This document shows positions 22,070 to 35,595 of a stretch of DNA of 64,000 bases, in pieces (within the stretch, counting starts at the first letter, position 1; each line of letters starts with the position of its first letter). The position numbers and the translations under genes are program-made. This stretch comes from Imbricaverruca yamaguchii (lineage: Eukaryota; Arthropoda; Thecostraca; Neoverrucidae). The stretch is taken from the NCBI GenBank assembly GCA_034440575.1, contig JAOTOL010001242.1, positions 62,001 to 126,000 of the forward strand. Direction: 5' to 3'. The notes under the pieces are model-generated. The model searched no databases. It was not told where the DNA came from and saw only the letters and a program-made list of their open reading frames with translations.

Positions 22070-23420
22070 GAACACAATCATCCAATGGAACACAAACGAA
22101 CTCATTAGACACTGGACTTAATTCAAACATTACCTACTACAAACAAATCACACAGCACTATGCATTCAGGGAACACACTTCAAACCTAACGACCCCTATC
22201 AATTTATAATCCCCAACTATGATTATAGTGGGGGAATTATGCTACAATTTATAATCGCCCACACAGACAACACACACACACAACACACCCAGATCAGGCG
22301 GTGTATGCACACACATTAGGAACACAACTCCTCACCGTCTGATATAATTGAACACCACAGCAGACATACTACTAACTGAAATATATGTACACAACACAGC
22401 TTACACACTCATTAACGCCTACGATCCCCTTGCGACATACAAAAAGATACTCGGAATTAAATAGATCACTTTTTAAAAAATTCACACCCGTCATACTCAA
22501 TGGAGATTTCAACTCACAGCACCCACCGTGGGACACCCGTACAACACAACTCAATCACAGAGCACTCACACTCATCACACTAGCCACACAACATAACCTC
22601 ACAATATCCAACACCGGATCGCCAACATACCTCGTGCCAGTTAGTTCCCACCGTCCTACGACTCCTGACATTCGCTTCCTCACGCATAGCTCTCATCCTA
22701 TCCAGGATATACGACTCCGATCCACACCTTAGCGACCACGCACCCATTACCATTACCTTCCATCAAATACAGACCACTGGCACACCCAACCCCAAGTCGG
22801 GCCGGTGGAACCTCAAAAAAGTATCCTGGGTCCCCTTTTCATAATCCCTAGTCACACGAAGAGCCCGCAATCCACAACACACACCAGAACAGTTCGCGGA
22901 CATGCTCCTTATCACAGCACACCAACACACACCACAAACAAAACCACGACACCAACACAAACCGCGCGCGGCTCCCTGATGGAACGAATAGTGCCGCCAT
23001 GCGATCCGCGCGAGGAACCATGCATGGCATACCAGAAACACTCATGGCATACAAACAACACAGAACATGCAAACGCACCATTAGACAAGCCAGACTTCCT
23101 GGAATACATTTTGCAATTAATTTAATACATTCACTCCTCGCAGCGAAATTGAGATATTCCTTAAAACATTTCAACACCGACAAAGACCTCCAATCGAAGC
23201 CACCATACTCAGACACAACAGTATCACAGACCTACACACAATAGCTAACATTTTCGCACACCATTAGCAACTTAGATCGTCTACTCTCCCGCGCAACTCC
23301 CCGCCTCCCATCAGACACTCACGCAGCAATTGCACAGACAGGAAACACAAGCGTAGGTCCAGATAACGTACACTACTCATTCTTTAAACACGTCCCAACA
23401 GAAGCACACACTACTCGACA
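22070..23420 (+). mobile_element. LINE C, part 1: endonuclease region
   Basis: Plus-strand RNase H-type LINE. The endonuclease starts near IIQWNTNELIRHW, followed by IQGTHFKPND (EN Glu block, Glu lost), VILNGDFNSQHPPWDTRTTQ, and LTISNTGSPTYL. The linker is frameshifted. It reaches the first RT block GNTSVGPDNVHYSFFKHV at about 23350, then is cut at 23420. LINE A has the same block (GNTSVGPDDIHYQFLKRL), so the two are relatives. The strand is very rich in A and C. Many stops and frameshifts mark an old copy. Confidence 0.8.
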
Positions 23421-26400
23421 ACTAGTTAGTCAGTTATTAGGGTTTATGGTGCATCAACTACAATGGTTGAAACAGATGAAACTAACCATAAATCAACATT
23501 AATATTCAAGAAATGAATATTATCTCTTGATTCAAAATGTCCGTTCAAGGATGATACAGTTTCTGGGCACATGTTACACATTAAGCTAATTGTAATCAGA
23601 TGTAATGCACTGATACTAAGCTTCCCTGGTGTCAGGGTCAGGTAGAGTGGGTTGTTCAAGGTTGGAGTATTGGTCAGTGTGCTTTCATGACATTTTGGAG
23701 AGGCAGAGGAGCATGCTGTGAATGCTGCACCTTCAATTGGTGTGAATGCAGGCATACACTGCTACCCAAATGCTAACAGTGATGTTTTACTTCCTCACTG
23801 GTACAAGTTTTTAATGCTTGCTTGACTAACTTTGGGTGATCAATGTGACAATTCACTTGCATCAAGTCCCCAGGCTGGTACCGGATTGGTCTGCCATTGT
23901 GCTATTGGACCAACTTCGGTACAAGTCGAGTGAATGTGTGTATGCATGCATGTGGGTTGCTGAAAAGCACCAGTTTTAATATTTTAACATGGACACTGGG
24001 GGCTTATACACTTGTGCACTTTTTAATTTCAAAGCAATCATCAACTTGATGAATTTGATCATATCATGTCAAGCTTGCAATAACTTGAGGCTGGGATTGT
24101 ATGAGACTGCAATAGCATGCATATATTACAACTATCCATCTGTACCATATGTTATGAAAGATGATTGACCATAAAAAACATGGCAATGCTGCTCCCTGGT
24201 CCCTTGATCAACAGGAAGGCTTTAGTAATGGGAACCTTAACATGATAAAAGTTACATATAAAATTAACTCAAGGTAAATGTTCATTATAAAATCACAGCT
24301 TGAACGAACAATATTGCAATGACCTTTGGCTAACATTCAATGCAATTAGTTAATGATTATTCTTTCTGAATATGTGATCATCATGAGTTGATGTTCTTGG
24401 CAAGCTAATACAACAGAAGGCAGGTAGTTTGCTAAATTGCTTATAATCATTTCAATCTGATATTTTTTGTTTTATTTTGAACATTGAACATGTGTTAATC
24501 TACCATCAAGTTGACATGAGAGAGCATGCTGCCTGGTGATGTTATTATCATTAAATTGTAACTTGCTGCCTAGGGAGGGAGGGGTGTCGTGGACAACTGG
24601 TGTTCCTGAAGTTTACTGCTGCATGGATAGTTGACAACTTCCCACACATGGTCCTGGCAAGTGTTCCTTTCACTTGCAATAGAATCCTGGCTCCTCTATC
24701 ATCTTATCTAGGCATAAAACTATCTAGATTTGTTTGTCTAACTATGCTTCTTAATGGTGTGAGCTTTACCTCTAAATTACTTTTTCCATTTTACTTTCCA
24801 ATCATTCATTGTCCATTTTGTGTTCCAGTTCATTGTTCATGCACAATTATTATTCCAAGTTTTCCATGTCCAGAACTAATCACCATTTCCAGTTGGCTCA
24901 TTCCCTGATTAATGAGTGGGCTTAAACTTGAAGGAGCTACATTGGAGTTGCTAGGGAATGATTTGAGTAATAAGTACCCTCCTCATGAACATGTACTGTC
25001 ACAGTGTAAATATTATTCATTACCTCAACCACTTAACTTGAATGATGGGTTCTCAGTACTTCATAGCAATGCAAGGTCCCTCAAGAATAAATTTGATGAT
25101 GTTATTAATCTTCTAGCAAATTTTGAAGTTGATTGGTCAGTTATTTGTGTGTCAGAGACATGGTTGAAAAAAAGATTTAGAGCAATACTTTAGTCTAAAA
25201 AATTATAATCTTTTTGCATCTAGTAGAAATGAAGGTGAAGGTGGAGGTACAGCAATATATGTCAGTAATAGATATGAGGCTAGGGAAAGAAAAGACCTGG
25301 AGAGTGATCATTTTGAGACAAGTTTTCTGGAAATCAAAATGAAGTTGGGTGTACCAGCAGAGTGATTCCTAGTGGGGGAAATATATAGACCTCCAAACCT
25401 GAGCCTTACTTTATTTATGGACTACTTGGAAAAATACTTGATTCATTGGAAAACACTAAGTGTACATGTGTCATAGCAGCGGACTTCACTTACAATCTTT
25501 TGAAATATCACTCTGATAAACCCACACTTAGTTTCGTGAATATGTTCAATTCCTATGGATTTTTCCCAGCCATCTCGAAAGCGACCCGAATTTCTAATAA
25601 TTCTGATGCCCTTTTTAAGAATATGTTTATAAATGATGTTAATGTCTTGAATAATTCAGGAATTCTACTTCATGATTAATCGGATCATTTTCCAATTTGT
25701 CTTCATCTGTCGTTAATTCAAAGCACAACTATAACAAGACATTCAGTGACAGTCTTTGATAAGAATAAAATCAATGAATTAAATGATCACCTTATTAGTA
25801 CCTTGGAAGCCTTTCAAGATGAGACTGATGCTAATCAAGCATGCAACAAACTTATTAAGGCATATGAAACAGTTGTTAAAAATTAACTAAAACTTTTACA
25901 CCCAGTAGAAGAAAGAATCCAATTAAACCATGGGTAACCCCTACACTTCTGTGTTCAATAAATACCAAAAAATAAACCATATGGAAAATATATTAGGAAT
26001 GGAATTTTACTGAATGAAAACAAATACAAAATGTATAGGAACATGCATTGCAATGTCCTTAGGGATGCGAAAGGATTACATTACAAGAAAGCATTTCAGG
26101 ATAGCAAAGGTGATGGCAAAAAAGCATGGAAGTATTTGAATGAAATTATCAACAAGAATGAACTGCAAACAGTTCCTCCAATGTGCTTTGCTGATAACTC
26201 TGGGTCTACCTGTGTAAATGTACAAATACCTGATAAATTTAATACATTTTTTTTAAACGATAGGTAGTGAGTTGGAAACAAAAATACCTGCGACACACAT
26301 CAGTCCATTATATTATCTTACACAGCCTAATTATGCAAGCATTAACAATATTCCTTCTGTTAATGATGCTCAAATTGAAGACATAATTAAAACTTTAAAC

Positions 26401-27905
26401 CCTGTTGCTGGAGGCATGGATAAAATTAGTACAACAATTTTGATTGGAACATATAGAAGTATTTTGCAACATCTAACATATTTCTTTAATCTTTGTCTGA
26501 ACACCGCAATATTCCCTGATAATTAAAATCTGCAGTTATAATTCCTGTATATAAAGCAGGGGAAAATAATAAATTTACTAATTATAGGGCAATCTCTTTG
26601 CTACCAATATTTTCGAAAGTACTGGAAGGATTAATACACTTTTAGGTATCATGATTTCTAAATGAAAATAATATCATGCACCCATTGCAATTTGGCTTCA
26701 GAAAAAACAAAGCGCATACATGCCAATTACTCTGATGCATAACGAAGTGACTAAATCCCCTGCAAATAATGAATTAGTTTGTACTCTAGATTTTAGAAAA
26801 GGTTTTGACACCGTCACCATCAGCATTTTGTTCCAAAAATTGAACTTTGTTGGCTTTAGAGAAATATATATAAACTGTTAACCTCATACCTATCAAACAG
26901 ATCTCAAAGAACCAAGACACATGACATCATCTTCCAACTATTACATATCACAAAAAGGTGTTCCTCAAGGTTCAATTCTTGGACCTCTGCTATTTATTCT
27001 ATACATTAACGATCTCAATTCAGGAATTCTACTTCATAATTTATCAGATCATTTTCCAGTTTGTCTTAATATGTCATTAAATCAAAGTACAATTATAACA
27101 AGACATTCAGCGACAGTCTTTGATAGGAATAAAATCAGTGAATTAAATTATCAGCTCATTAGTACCTTGGAAGCCTTTCAAGATGCGACTGATCCTAATC
27201 AAGCATGCAACAAACTTATTAAGGCATATGAAACAGGTATTACAAAATTATCTAAAACTTCTATGCCCAGTAGAAGAAAGAATCCATTTGAACCATGGGT
27301 AACCCCTGCACTTCTGTGTTCAATAAATACAAAAAATAAACTATGTGCAAACTATTTTATGAATATAATATTACTCAATGAAAATAAATACAAAATATAT
27401 GGGAACATGCTTCGCAATATACTTAGGGATGCGAAACGATTATATTACAAGAGGGCATTCCAGGAGAGCAAAGGTGATGGCAAAAAAACATGGAAGTATG
27501 GGAATGAAATTATAAACAAGAACGAATTAGCAACAGTTCCTCCAATGTGCTTTGTTGATAACTCTGGGGCTTCCTGTGTAAATGAACAAATACCTGATAA
27601 ATTCACTACCTTGTTTCAATGGTGGATAGCGAGTTGGAAAAAAATACATCCAACACGCATCAGCCCATTACATTATCTTGCAAGGCTTAATTATGCAACC
27701 ATTAATGATATTCATTCTGTTAATGATGCTCAAATTGAAGAAATTATTAAGTCTTTAAACCCTGTGGGTGGAGGTATGGATACAATTAGCACAAACATTT
27801 TGATTGGAAGATATAGAAGTATTTTGCAACATCTAACATATTCACCTAATCTTTGTCTGAGCACTACAATATTCTCTGATATACTAAAAGCTGCAGTTAT
27901 AATAC

Positions 27906-27908
<3 letters not shown>

Positions 27909-27965
<57 letters not shown>
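27909..27965. repeat. (TA)n microsatellite in LINE D copy 2
   Basis: 57 bp of TA. The first duplicate has GTATATAAAGCAGG at the same place (about 26548), so the tract expanded from a short TATATA seed inside the LINE. Confidence 0.95.
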
Positions 27966-27968
<3 letters not shown>

Positions 27969-28289
27969 GGTAAATGATAGATTTACTAATTATACGCCAA
28001 TCTCTTTGCTACCAATATTTTCGAAAGTGCTGGAAAGATTAATACACCTTAGCGTATCATCATTTCTAAATGAAAATGATATCGTACACCCATTGCAATT
28101 TGGTTTTAAAAAAAACTGCACATACATGCCAATTACTCTGATTCATAACGAAATAACTAAATCCCTTGTAAATATTATATTAGTTTATATTCTATCTATA
28201 TTTAAAAAAAAGCATTTGGCACTGTCAGCATCAGCATTTTGTTACAAAAAATTGAACTTTATTGCCTTTATGGGAAATATGTATATGTA

Positions 28290-28298
<9 letters not shown>

Positions 28299-28349
<51 letters not shown>
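28299..28349. repeat. Second (TA)n microsatellite in LINE D copy 2
   Basis: About 50 bp of TA. The first duplicate has GAAATATATATAAACTG at the equivalent site (about 26862-26878), again a short seed. Confidence 0.95.
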
Positions 28350-28353
<4 letters not shown>

Positions 28354-29881
28354 CTAAACGTTAAACTCATACCTATCAAATATATCTCAAAGAACTAAGA
28401 TACATAACATCATCTCCCAGCCATTAAATAGCACAAAAGGTGTTCCTCAAGGTTCGATTCTTGGGTCTCTGCTATCTACTCTATGCATTAACGATCTCTG
28501 CAATGTTTCCAATTTGGCTAGCTTTTACCTATTTGCAGACGACATTGCCATAACTAGTACAGCTAAAGATCATTTTGAATTACAAACTAAAGTAAATGAC
28601 GTAATACCCAAAATAATTGCATGGTTTCATAACAACAGATTATCTATTAGGGATGATAAGACTGGATGTCAATTTTTTTCCAGGAAACCATGTGATGACT
28701 TCAGGTCCAAATAAATACTTCCAATATTACAAGGCATAGCTATATGCACTATTTAGGTGTATTTATTGATGAAGGCATGACACGGAAAAGCCATATAAAT
28801 GCCATCTCTTCAAAACTTAGCAGGATTATTGGAATTATAGGCAAGTCTAGATACTTTTCATCACCTTGTGAATTGCTTCTTCTGTATAATTCTCGAATAT
28901 TGCCATAGTTAAATTACTGTGCCGTTCTCTGGAGAAGTACGTATCACTCTAAGCTTGATAAAATTATTAAGTTGCAGAAGCTTGTTATTAGGATTGTTGA
29001 AAAGAAACCGTACTTATACCATACAAATTAATTGTTTATTAAACATAGAATTCTGAAGTCTCCAGACATAGTTGATGAGCAATGTATTTACATCATGCTA
29101 GGTTTTCTAAGTCAATTATTACCAGCACCTCTTTCTAATATGTTTCAACTTTATGAACAAGGTGGCCTCAGAGTTAGACATTTTGAAATACCCTTTTCTG
29201 ATATCAATTATAGAATGTTTTCATTACCCTTTATTGCACCAAAAGCCTGGAATAAAATAATCTGCTCTCACTTCCACAGGATTGACGATGTACCTAGGAG
29301 TAAAATGATCTTGAAGTAACACATCAGACAATATATATTAGAAATAATGAACTTTTTAATTAGAAATTAGAAATAGAAATAGAAACTAATTAGAAAATAT
29401 GAACTTTTTCAATAAATGTTGGTAATGGTAATGTGCTATGCATGGTGATCTGGTATCATTCGGACATTTTCGTTTAAGAATCATGTTTTATTTTCTTTCT
29501 TCTTCTTCATACTTGGTCGTCCTTTCTCCTTAGTGTAGTTGTAGTTTAGGAAATGCATGTGCAAGGTTATGATTTTGTATTATTTCCCCATTAACACCTA
29601 TAGCAGTTATTTTCGTGGAGCCCTCGAAGACGTTACTAGCATTGCTAATTGTCTGAGAGGGCTTCAGGAACATCTTTTACTAATATCTGGTGCCGGGATC
29701 TGTCCAGCAAGAAACAGGAGCGGGGGGTGGTGTGAGCTGCCTTGATTTGCTTACCATGACCTACCTCTCACCCTTGGAATTTAACGAAATTAGGTCGCAC
29801 GGGTATGGAAGGGCACTCCTGCCTATCTATTAATGGGTAGGGGAATTAAAAAAAAGGTTACACAGCAGCAATTACTCGACA

Positions 29882-31859
29882 CCTATAAAATCACCTGGAC
29901 AGTACACACATACCCACAATTTTGGCTACACGATCTACTTATACCTATACCTAAACCAAACGCAGACTCAACCCTGTGCGACTCTTACCGTCCTATCGCA
30001 CTAACCAGCTGTATGCACAAACTCCCCCAACACCTTGTTAAAAAACGCATTCCATACCTTATGAAGCTCACAAACTTATCTCTCCTGTGCAATCAAGCAT
30101 TGTCCCTAACAGATCCTGTCTCGACAATCTGACCTATCTCACCACACACATCCAGGAAGCGACGGCAAGGAAACGTTCCACTGTCGCCGTCTTCCTGGAC
30201 CTAAACAAGCTTACGACACGATCAACATAACAGCACTGCTACAACACATATGCAACACAGACATACAGGACAGACTATTACACTTCCTCCATTTCTGCAT
30301 CCCAAATCGATTATTTCAAGTCAAAATTTGACTTTATACTTCAGATACTAAATTCCCACAATCAGCTTAATGCAAGGTTCTGTTCTTAGTCTATATTTAC
30401 TTTGTCAGGTCTAAGTTCAGTCATCACCGACAACCTTCCAGCAAAAATTGCAATATACACAGACGATATAGTAATATGGACATCACACGAAACACCAAAT
30501 CACGCACTAGCAATACTGCAAAACTCAGTAACAGAACTACACAACAAATTCGCCTTCATAAATGTACACATCGCACGATGCATATCCAAATGGATGAATT
30601 TCGGCTACCAGACACACAGACTTACAACAACGAAAATTAGACCAGACACCCATACCATTTGTTACCAGAGCAAAATTCCTGGGTATCATACCAGACTCAC
30701 GACTCACCTTCCGACCACAAACCTTAGACATTCAAAAACGCGTATCAAGAAGAATATACATCCTCCGAGCACTATCCGGCACAAACTGGGGATCCGATCG
30801 AAATACAATTCTAACTCTCTACAAATCACTCATTCGGCCAATTTTGGAATACGGATCCCTACTCTTCGAAAACGCTGCTAAATCAAATCTCAAAATTATG
30901 CACAATTCAACATCGATGCTAAAAATAGTCACAGGAGCATACACCACCTCACCTTATCTCGCTCTTCACATATACAATCACATACCAGAACTACAGCACA
31001 GACGCACAGAAGCACTACTAAGATACCACAACAAAACGCAACTTATACAACACCCATGCACTCAGGCACTAAAACATCGCACCGAACGCGTACATGAAGG
31101 CAACATCAATTAAAACTACAATAGGCTGTCGCATTCACCAACACGCAAATAGACTACATATTCCACTTCCCACAACAAAACCACTCCCACCACCCACTGC
31201 CTGATGGAAGCACCAAACACCAACGACACACCTCCTCATAAACAAACCAAAGCACGCATACACAGACGCAGAAACAGCAATTCTTCCTCCAGTTCGACTC
31301 ACAATATGCAAATTACAGCACCATTTTCAGCGACGGTTACAAATCACATACTCAGCAGACGGGCACATCCGCGGTGCTGTACCACAATGCAGCGCCACCA
31401 CGTGCCATCCTTCGTGCCCGTATGCAGGACAAAGCATCCACATACACAGCAGAACTATGCGCAATCTTCTCGGCCTATTCCCCCATTTACAATACACAAA
31501 ATGAACACCATATCATAGCCACTGACGCAAAATCAGCACTACAAAGCACAACGCCCTTCACCAAACACAAACACCCCCTCATCCACAAAATACGGTACAT
31601 ACATAAACAACTCAACGCTGGACAACAACGACTTCTGTGGATCCCAAGCCACACTAAAATACAAGGCAATGAACACGCAGACACCGAAGCAAACATAGCC
31701 ACAATATTGCAACAAACCACATCATGCCCACTCACAATCTGATTACTATCCCACAATACATCAGGAAATCAACGACCACATTCAACAAATATGGGACGCA
31801 GCCAGCGTTGGAAAAGTGGCCCTATTTTGGAACTTCTGCCATCAAAAGAATTATACACT
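29882..31859 (+). mobile_element. LINE C, part 2: RT and RNase H
   Basis: RT pieces in several frames: LIPIPKPNADSTLCDSYRPI, ALTSCMHKL (29930-30030), TVAVFLDLN (about 30182-30208), IYTDDIVIWTS (catalytic YTDD, about 30455), the thumb LYKSLIRPILEYGSLLF (about 30820-30870), then RNase H at 31374-31742: YTAELCAIFSAY, IATDAKSALQS and LLWIPSHTKIQGNEHADTEA. It breaks off at 31859 within a peptide resembling HQKNYT. Multiple frameshifts are present. Confidence 0.8.
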
Positions 31860-31892
31860 AAAAAAAATACACTTCTTGCATTGCTGGATGAT

Positions 31893-32480
31893 CTCGTCAG
31901 GCCACATTTGGAATACTGCATCCAAGCTTGGTCTCCTAGCTATGAAAAAGATTGTTGGCTTTTAGAGAGAGTACAAAAGAGGGCTACAAAAATGGTTAAT
32001 GGCATAAGCAACCTGGCATATGAGGAAAGATTGAAGAAATTGAATATGTTTTCACTTAGATATAGAAGGCTGAGAGGAGATCTCATCGAGGTCTTTAAAT
32101 TTGTCAATGGTCTGGAGAGGGGATACCTTGGGGAAATGTTTGAATTTAACAGAAATGATGCAATTAGAGGTCATAAATTCAAAATTAAAATTAACCACAG
32201 CAGAACAAGGTTAAGGCAAACTTTCTTCACCAACAGGGTAGTGGAACACTGGAACCAGCTGCCAGAAAACATCGTCAGTAGCAGAACATTGAACATCTTT
32301 AAAAACAGCATAGACAATCATTATAAGAATAGAGGGCTTGCTTTTCAGTATTACAGGGAGGGCTGATTGGCAGATTTGGTGGGCAACTGGTTCAGTGTAC
32401 AGAGTGCAACCAAGAAGGGCCCTTGTGGCTCAGAGTTGCACTGATCTTTTATGTCTTTTTATGTCTTTATGAAGGCATGC
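31893..32480 (+). mobile_element. CR1-like LINE, 5'-truncated, complete 3' end
   Basis: Starts at RPHLEYCIQAWSPSYEK and runs uninterrupted to the ORF2 stop (YYREG at about 32363). The family 3' UTR GGCAACTGGTTCAGTGTACAGAGTGCAACC and a TTTTATGTCTTTTTATGTCTTTATG tail follow. It is nearly identical to the copy at 8858-9320, so it is young. CR1 elements are typically 5'-truncated like this. Confidence 0.9.
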
Positions 32481-35460
32481 TTAACTAGCAAGACAGTTAG
32501 AAGTCATTATACAATAGTGATAACCTGGGTGGCGAGGAAGATTCAATCATACTGGGTCCCCTACCACATAAGGTTTCCAGTATAATTGAGAATAATAAAC
32601 ATTTGCTATTTCAGGTCATCTGTAGGCACATTCCAAGAGGAAGCAGGAGTGGAGCCGAAAATGAGATGCCAGCCAGATTGGAAGAATATCAGCTTGCTAG
32701 CATGCACAAGTACAATATATGTCAACAGATGGCAAAATATGGATCACTGCAGTCTAAACATGATATTAATGCCACCGAACATTCCATATTTCATAACATT
32801 CCATCTTCCATATCATTCCATAACAATCCATTTGTGCATGTGTGATTTCTGGTGAAGTGCAGGTGGATTAAAAAACAGCCACCAATGCATTCGTGTGTAT
32901 GTTCTACATTTGTGGACAGACCTCAGAACAGAGTCCAGATGTGCCCAGAAGAATGTATGGATGAACACCAAGAGCTAGAGTGGCATCCACACAACTGGTA
33001 AACCACAAAGTGTAGCACTTCCCCTAAATCCCCAAAATACTGGTGGATATTGCCATGTTTTGCCACAGCATAGGAATTTTCATGGGCACTATTACTTTTC
33101 CACACATGTTTTACACACATTTTACCTCCATGAAGCATACAAAGTTATTAGGTTTGGATAAGTTATGGCTATATTCGATTTTTGTAAGTTAGCCATTTAT
33201 CAAATTCCTTTTGGGACCATTCAGGAATATATATATTTTAATTACAAAAACACTCACGCTAGCATAGGCTGTTTGGTTAGAATAGACCATTTAATTGTAA
33301 TTTATTTTTTTCAAGGAAAAAATTGCTTCGAAAATTTCCATTAAAAAAGTCTTTCCTGCATTCAGTTAGGCTGCTGCTTTTTTCTTCATTTTTAACATTA
33401 CATTTCATGGTACATTTCCCAACCAAACCAGAAACACTTTTTTGGTGTCATTTTGCTACCCAACTGCACTTGCGAAAAAAATGTGTGGTAGCATCATGTA
33501 AGTACCTACATTATGAACACATTCATAATCATTGCACGAAAAATAAATTTCAAGAAATCAAATCACCTTAAACTGAAAATTTATCCATTTAGAAAGTCAG
33601 AGATCAGAAATGTTAAAAGTATAAAGGTATTCAATGGAGAATGGGGACAGGATGCACCTAACAATTCCCTGAACATTTCATGAATGCACAAATAATGCTT
33701 GAATGCATGCATATCTATAATATCTGCAGTCAATGTGCACTGAAGAGGCCCAGCCCCAATTTTGAAAGAAAAACATTCACGCTTCAAAATGTGGTAAGTG
33801 AAAACCGGATTTTCAAGACAAAAGCAAAACAATCAGTTTTGTTCATTATTACGCTTGTCGGCAAAACATCGCAGCAATTAATATTATCATGTCCTGCTCC
33901 TTGTATTATCTGAAGATATCCCGTCACACAACGCAAGCTTATAGCTTTGGTTTATCCAAATCAATAACTCGAATAACCGCGAAGATATTTGATATAGGTA
34001 AGTAGGTAGGTACCTATATAGTCAGGTAATACCAACTCTCACACGTCGAGCCAAACACGCAGTCAATTCCATCCGGATAGCAGAGAAAAGCTTTAAAGAA
34101 AATCCTTCTTTGAATAAAAAAATAACTACGCTCCGCTAACCACATATAGGAATTCACCTTTTCCAGCCCGACCGCGTAGGAAGTTCTGTTCTTGGATTCA
34201 ATGAATTCACCGCTCTCCATTTCCCACTCGGGCCGGAGCTATTTAAACCATTGCCACGAAAAGCCATGGATAATGCATTTTTTCTTGCTTTCTCGGAGAA
34301 TGATATGTTCTGCATCAAATGGGATGGACAAAACCGTCCATATTTACATTATTATGCAGTCAGGAGCGATATACATCAAAGATATCGGAAGGATTTTCCC
34401 ATGAAAATTGCCTGAATGGTACCAAAACGTTCCTAAAACCTGCAACACTGCTCCAAAATGAAGATCCATAGAACCAAAAATTTCACCTTCTTTCGATTTC
34501 ATGACTTATATTGTTTCCGAATTTCATCAACAAGCGGGAATAGTTCTGTTCATGCCACTCCGACCGCGAGGTTTCCCCACTCCGGACAAATTCAGATTTA
34601 CGTGTGCTGACCTAATCATCTACACTCTTATAAGCCTCATTCTGATCCGGTGATTACTTTCTTCCCATAATCCTCATTATTATTAATTGAGAAAAACGTT
34701 CCCTGTAATTCTCTCGGCAGATTTCTCGAACTTAATTTCATTTTTGGGTATTTCATAGCAATCAGGGTGCGAAATGAGACGCGAATTTCCGCTCGTCCGT
34801 GACGATAGTCTGTTTTACAGCGGCAATTTGCCCGCCCGTCTAGTCGCTTTTCATCCTTCCAAGTCTTTCCTTGCTTCAACTAAACATTCAAGACATGAAC
34901 TAAATAGTGCATCGAAATACATTTAATATTAATAAGAATTGACTTGAATATTTTTTTTTCATCTTTCCCATTTGAAATAAGAAAATTTCATGGTCGAGAG
35001 AATAAAGGATTTTAGACGGATTGTTTTAGTATGACCTTCCTTACACCCCATTATATATTCCGAAACCCATATCCCGAAGTAACATTTTAGACCCTCCCAT
35101 TTTAGACCCAGTCGGTGCACGAACGTCCTGCTCTCGAGGTATGCTGTGAATTTGTATTAGTTGTGCGGTGTTGGTATGTCAGGAGTGGTAGGTATTGAAA
35201 TACAAACTTGGTTGACATCGATTAAGTATACTTTTGTGATAATTTTCTCTACCATTGTTCAGGAAGTTGCCTTATAAGTCATTCACGTAACGTGGAAGAC
35301 TTCAGACGACGAAGTGTGGTGGACCCCATCTGGTTGTCTGAGAAACGCCAGTATAGGAACCTAACAAATGACTTGAAGGCGTTTTATTCTTGAAGAAGAA
35401 GAATTATCGGGTTATTTTACGACGAATTCAACCGCAAGGTTGTATAGCGTCGCCAACCTG
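32481..35460. other. Intronic sequence with no recognised feature
   Basis: AT-rich sequence of the large dynein intron. No open frame has a recognisable domain on either strand. GGTAAGTAGGTAGGTACC at about 33998-34015 resembles the simple motif near 2581-2632. Confidence 0.5.
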
Positions 35461-35469
35461 TCACACCGA

Positions 35470-35550
35470 TTAGTCGTGGGTGGACTCTGCAAATGCCGCC
35501 GGCCACGAGATTCGAGTCCCACGCTCCACCATCTAAGCTACCAAGGCCCC
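35470..35550 (-). other. Possible tRNA-derived SINE head
   Basis: The minus strand reads TAGCTTAGATGGTGGAGCGTGGGACTCGAATC. The first part fits a pol III A box (TRGYNNANNNG) and a D-arm, and the next part resembles an anticodon arm. A B box is weak or lost. A relic of a tRNA-derived SINE is plausible. A functional tRNA is not. Confidence 0.3.
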
Positions 35551-35595
35551 CGGGATTTCATTCTTCATTTCAGGAAACATCGCTGCATTTTTCAA

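Larger units (their letters stand above)
25653..28450 (+). repeat. Tandem duplication inside LINE D
   Basis: The 1364-bp segment 25653-27016 is repeated from 27017 onward. Both copies begin AATTCAGGAATTCTACTTCAT and run through the same SDHFP, IKAYET, KNELxTVPPMCF, AQIExIIK and RYRSILQHLTY peptides to VPQGSIL (26950 and 28440). The copies differ by many substitutions and by two TA expansions present only in the second. Confidence 0.85.
24912..29425 (+). mobile_element. LINE D: APE-type LINE without RNase H, internally duplicated
   Basis: Endonuclease start: FSVLHSNARSLKNKFDDVIN and VICVSETWLKK (24912-25193), GGGTAIYVSN near 25240, then NSGILLHD and SDHFPICL. The RT linker and RT follow (NPVAGGMDKISTTIL, GVPQGSILGPLLFILYINDL at 26950). 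At 27017 the sequence jumps back to NSGILLHNLSDHFPVCLNMS and repeats the linker and RT, ending with FYLFADDIAITSTA (28525-28566) and a tail to about 29320. It has many stops. The style is CR1/L2/Jockey-like, and the clade is unresolved. Confidence 0.8.
23421..29872. mobile_element. 6.45-kb insertion in LINE C with 9-bp flanking repeat
   Basis: LINE C coding sequence stops at 23420 and resumes at 29882. TACTCGACA occurs at both borders (23412-23420 and 29873-29881), fitting a target-site duplication. Joining across it gives about the number of RT residues seen in LINE A between the HYSF and PQFW blocks. The insert contains LINE D (24912-29425). Its left 1.5 kb (23421-24911) and right 0.45 kb (29425-29872) have no recognised domain. 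They may be LINE D's 5' UTR and an unrelated element. No terminal inverted repeat is seen. Confidence 0.65.
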
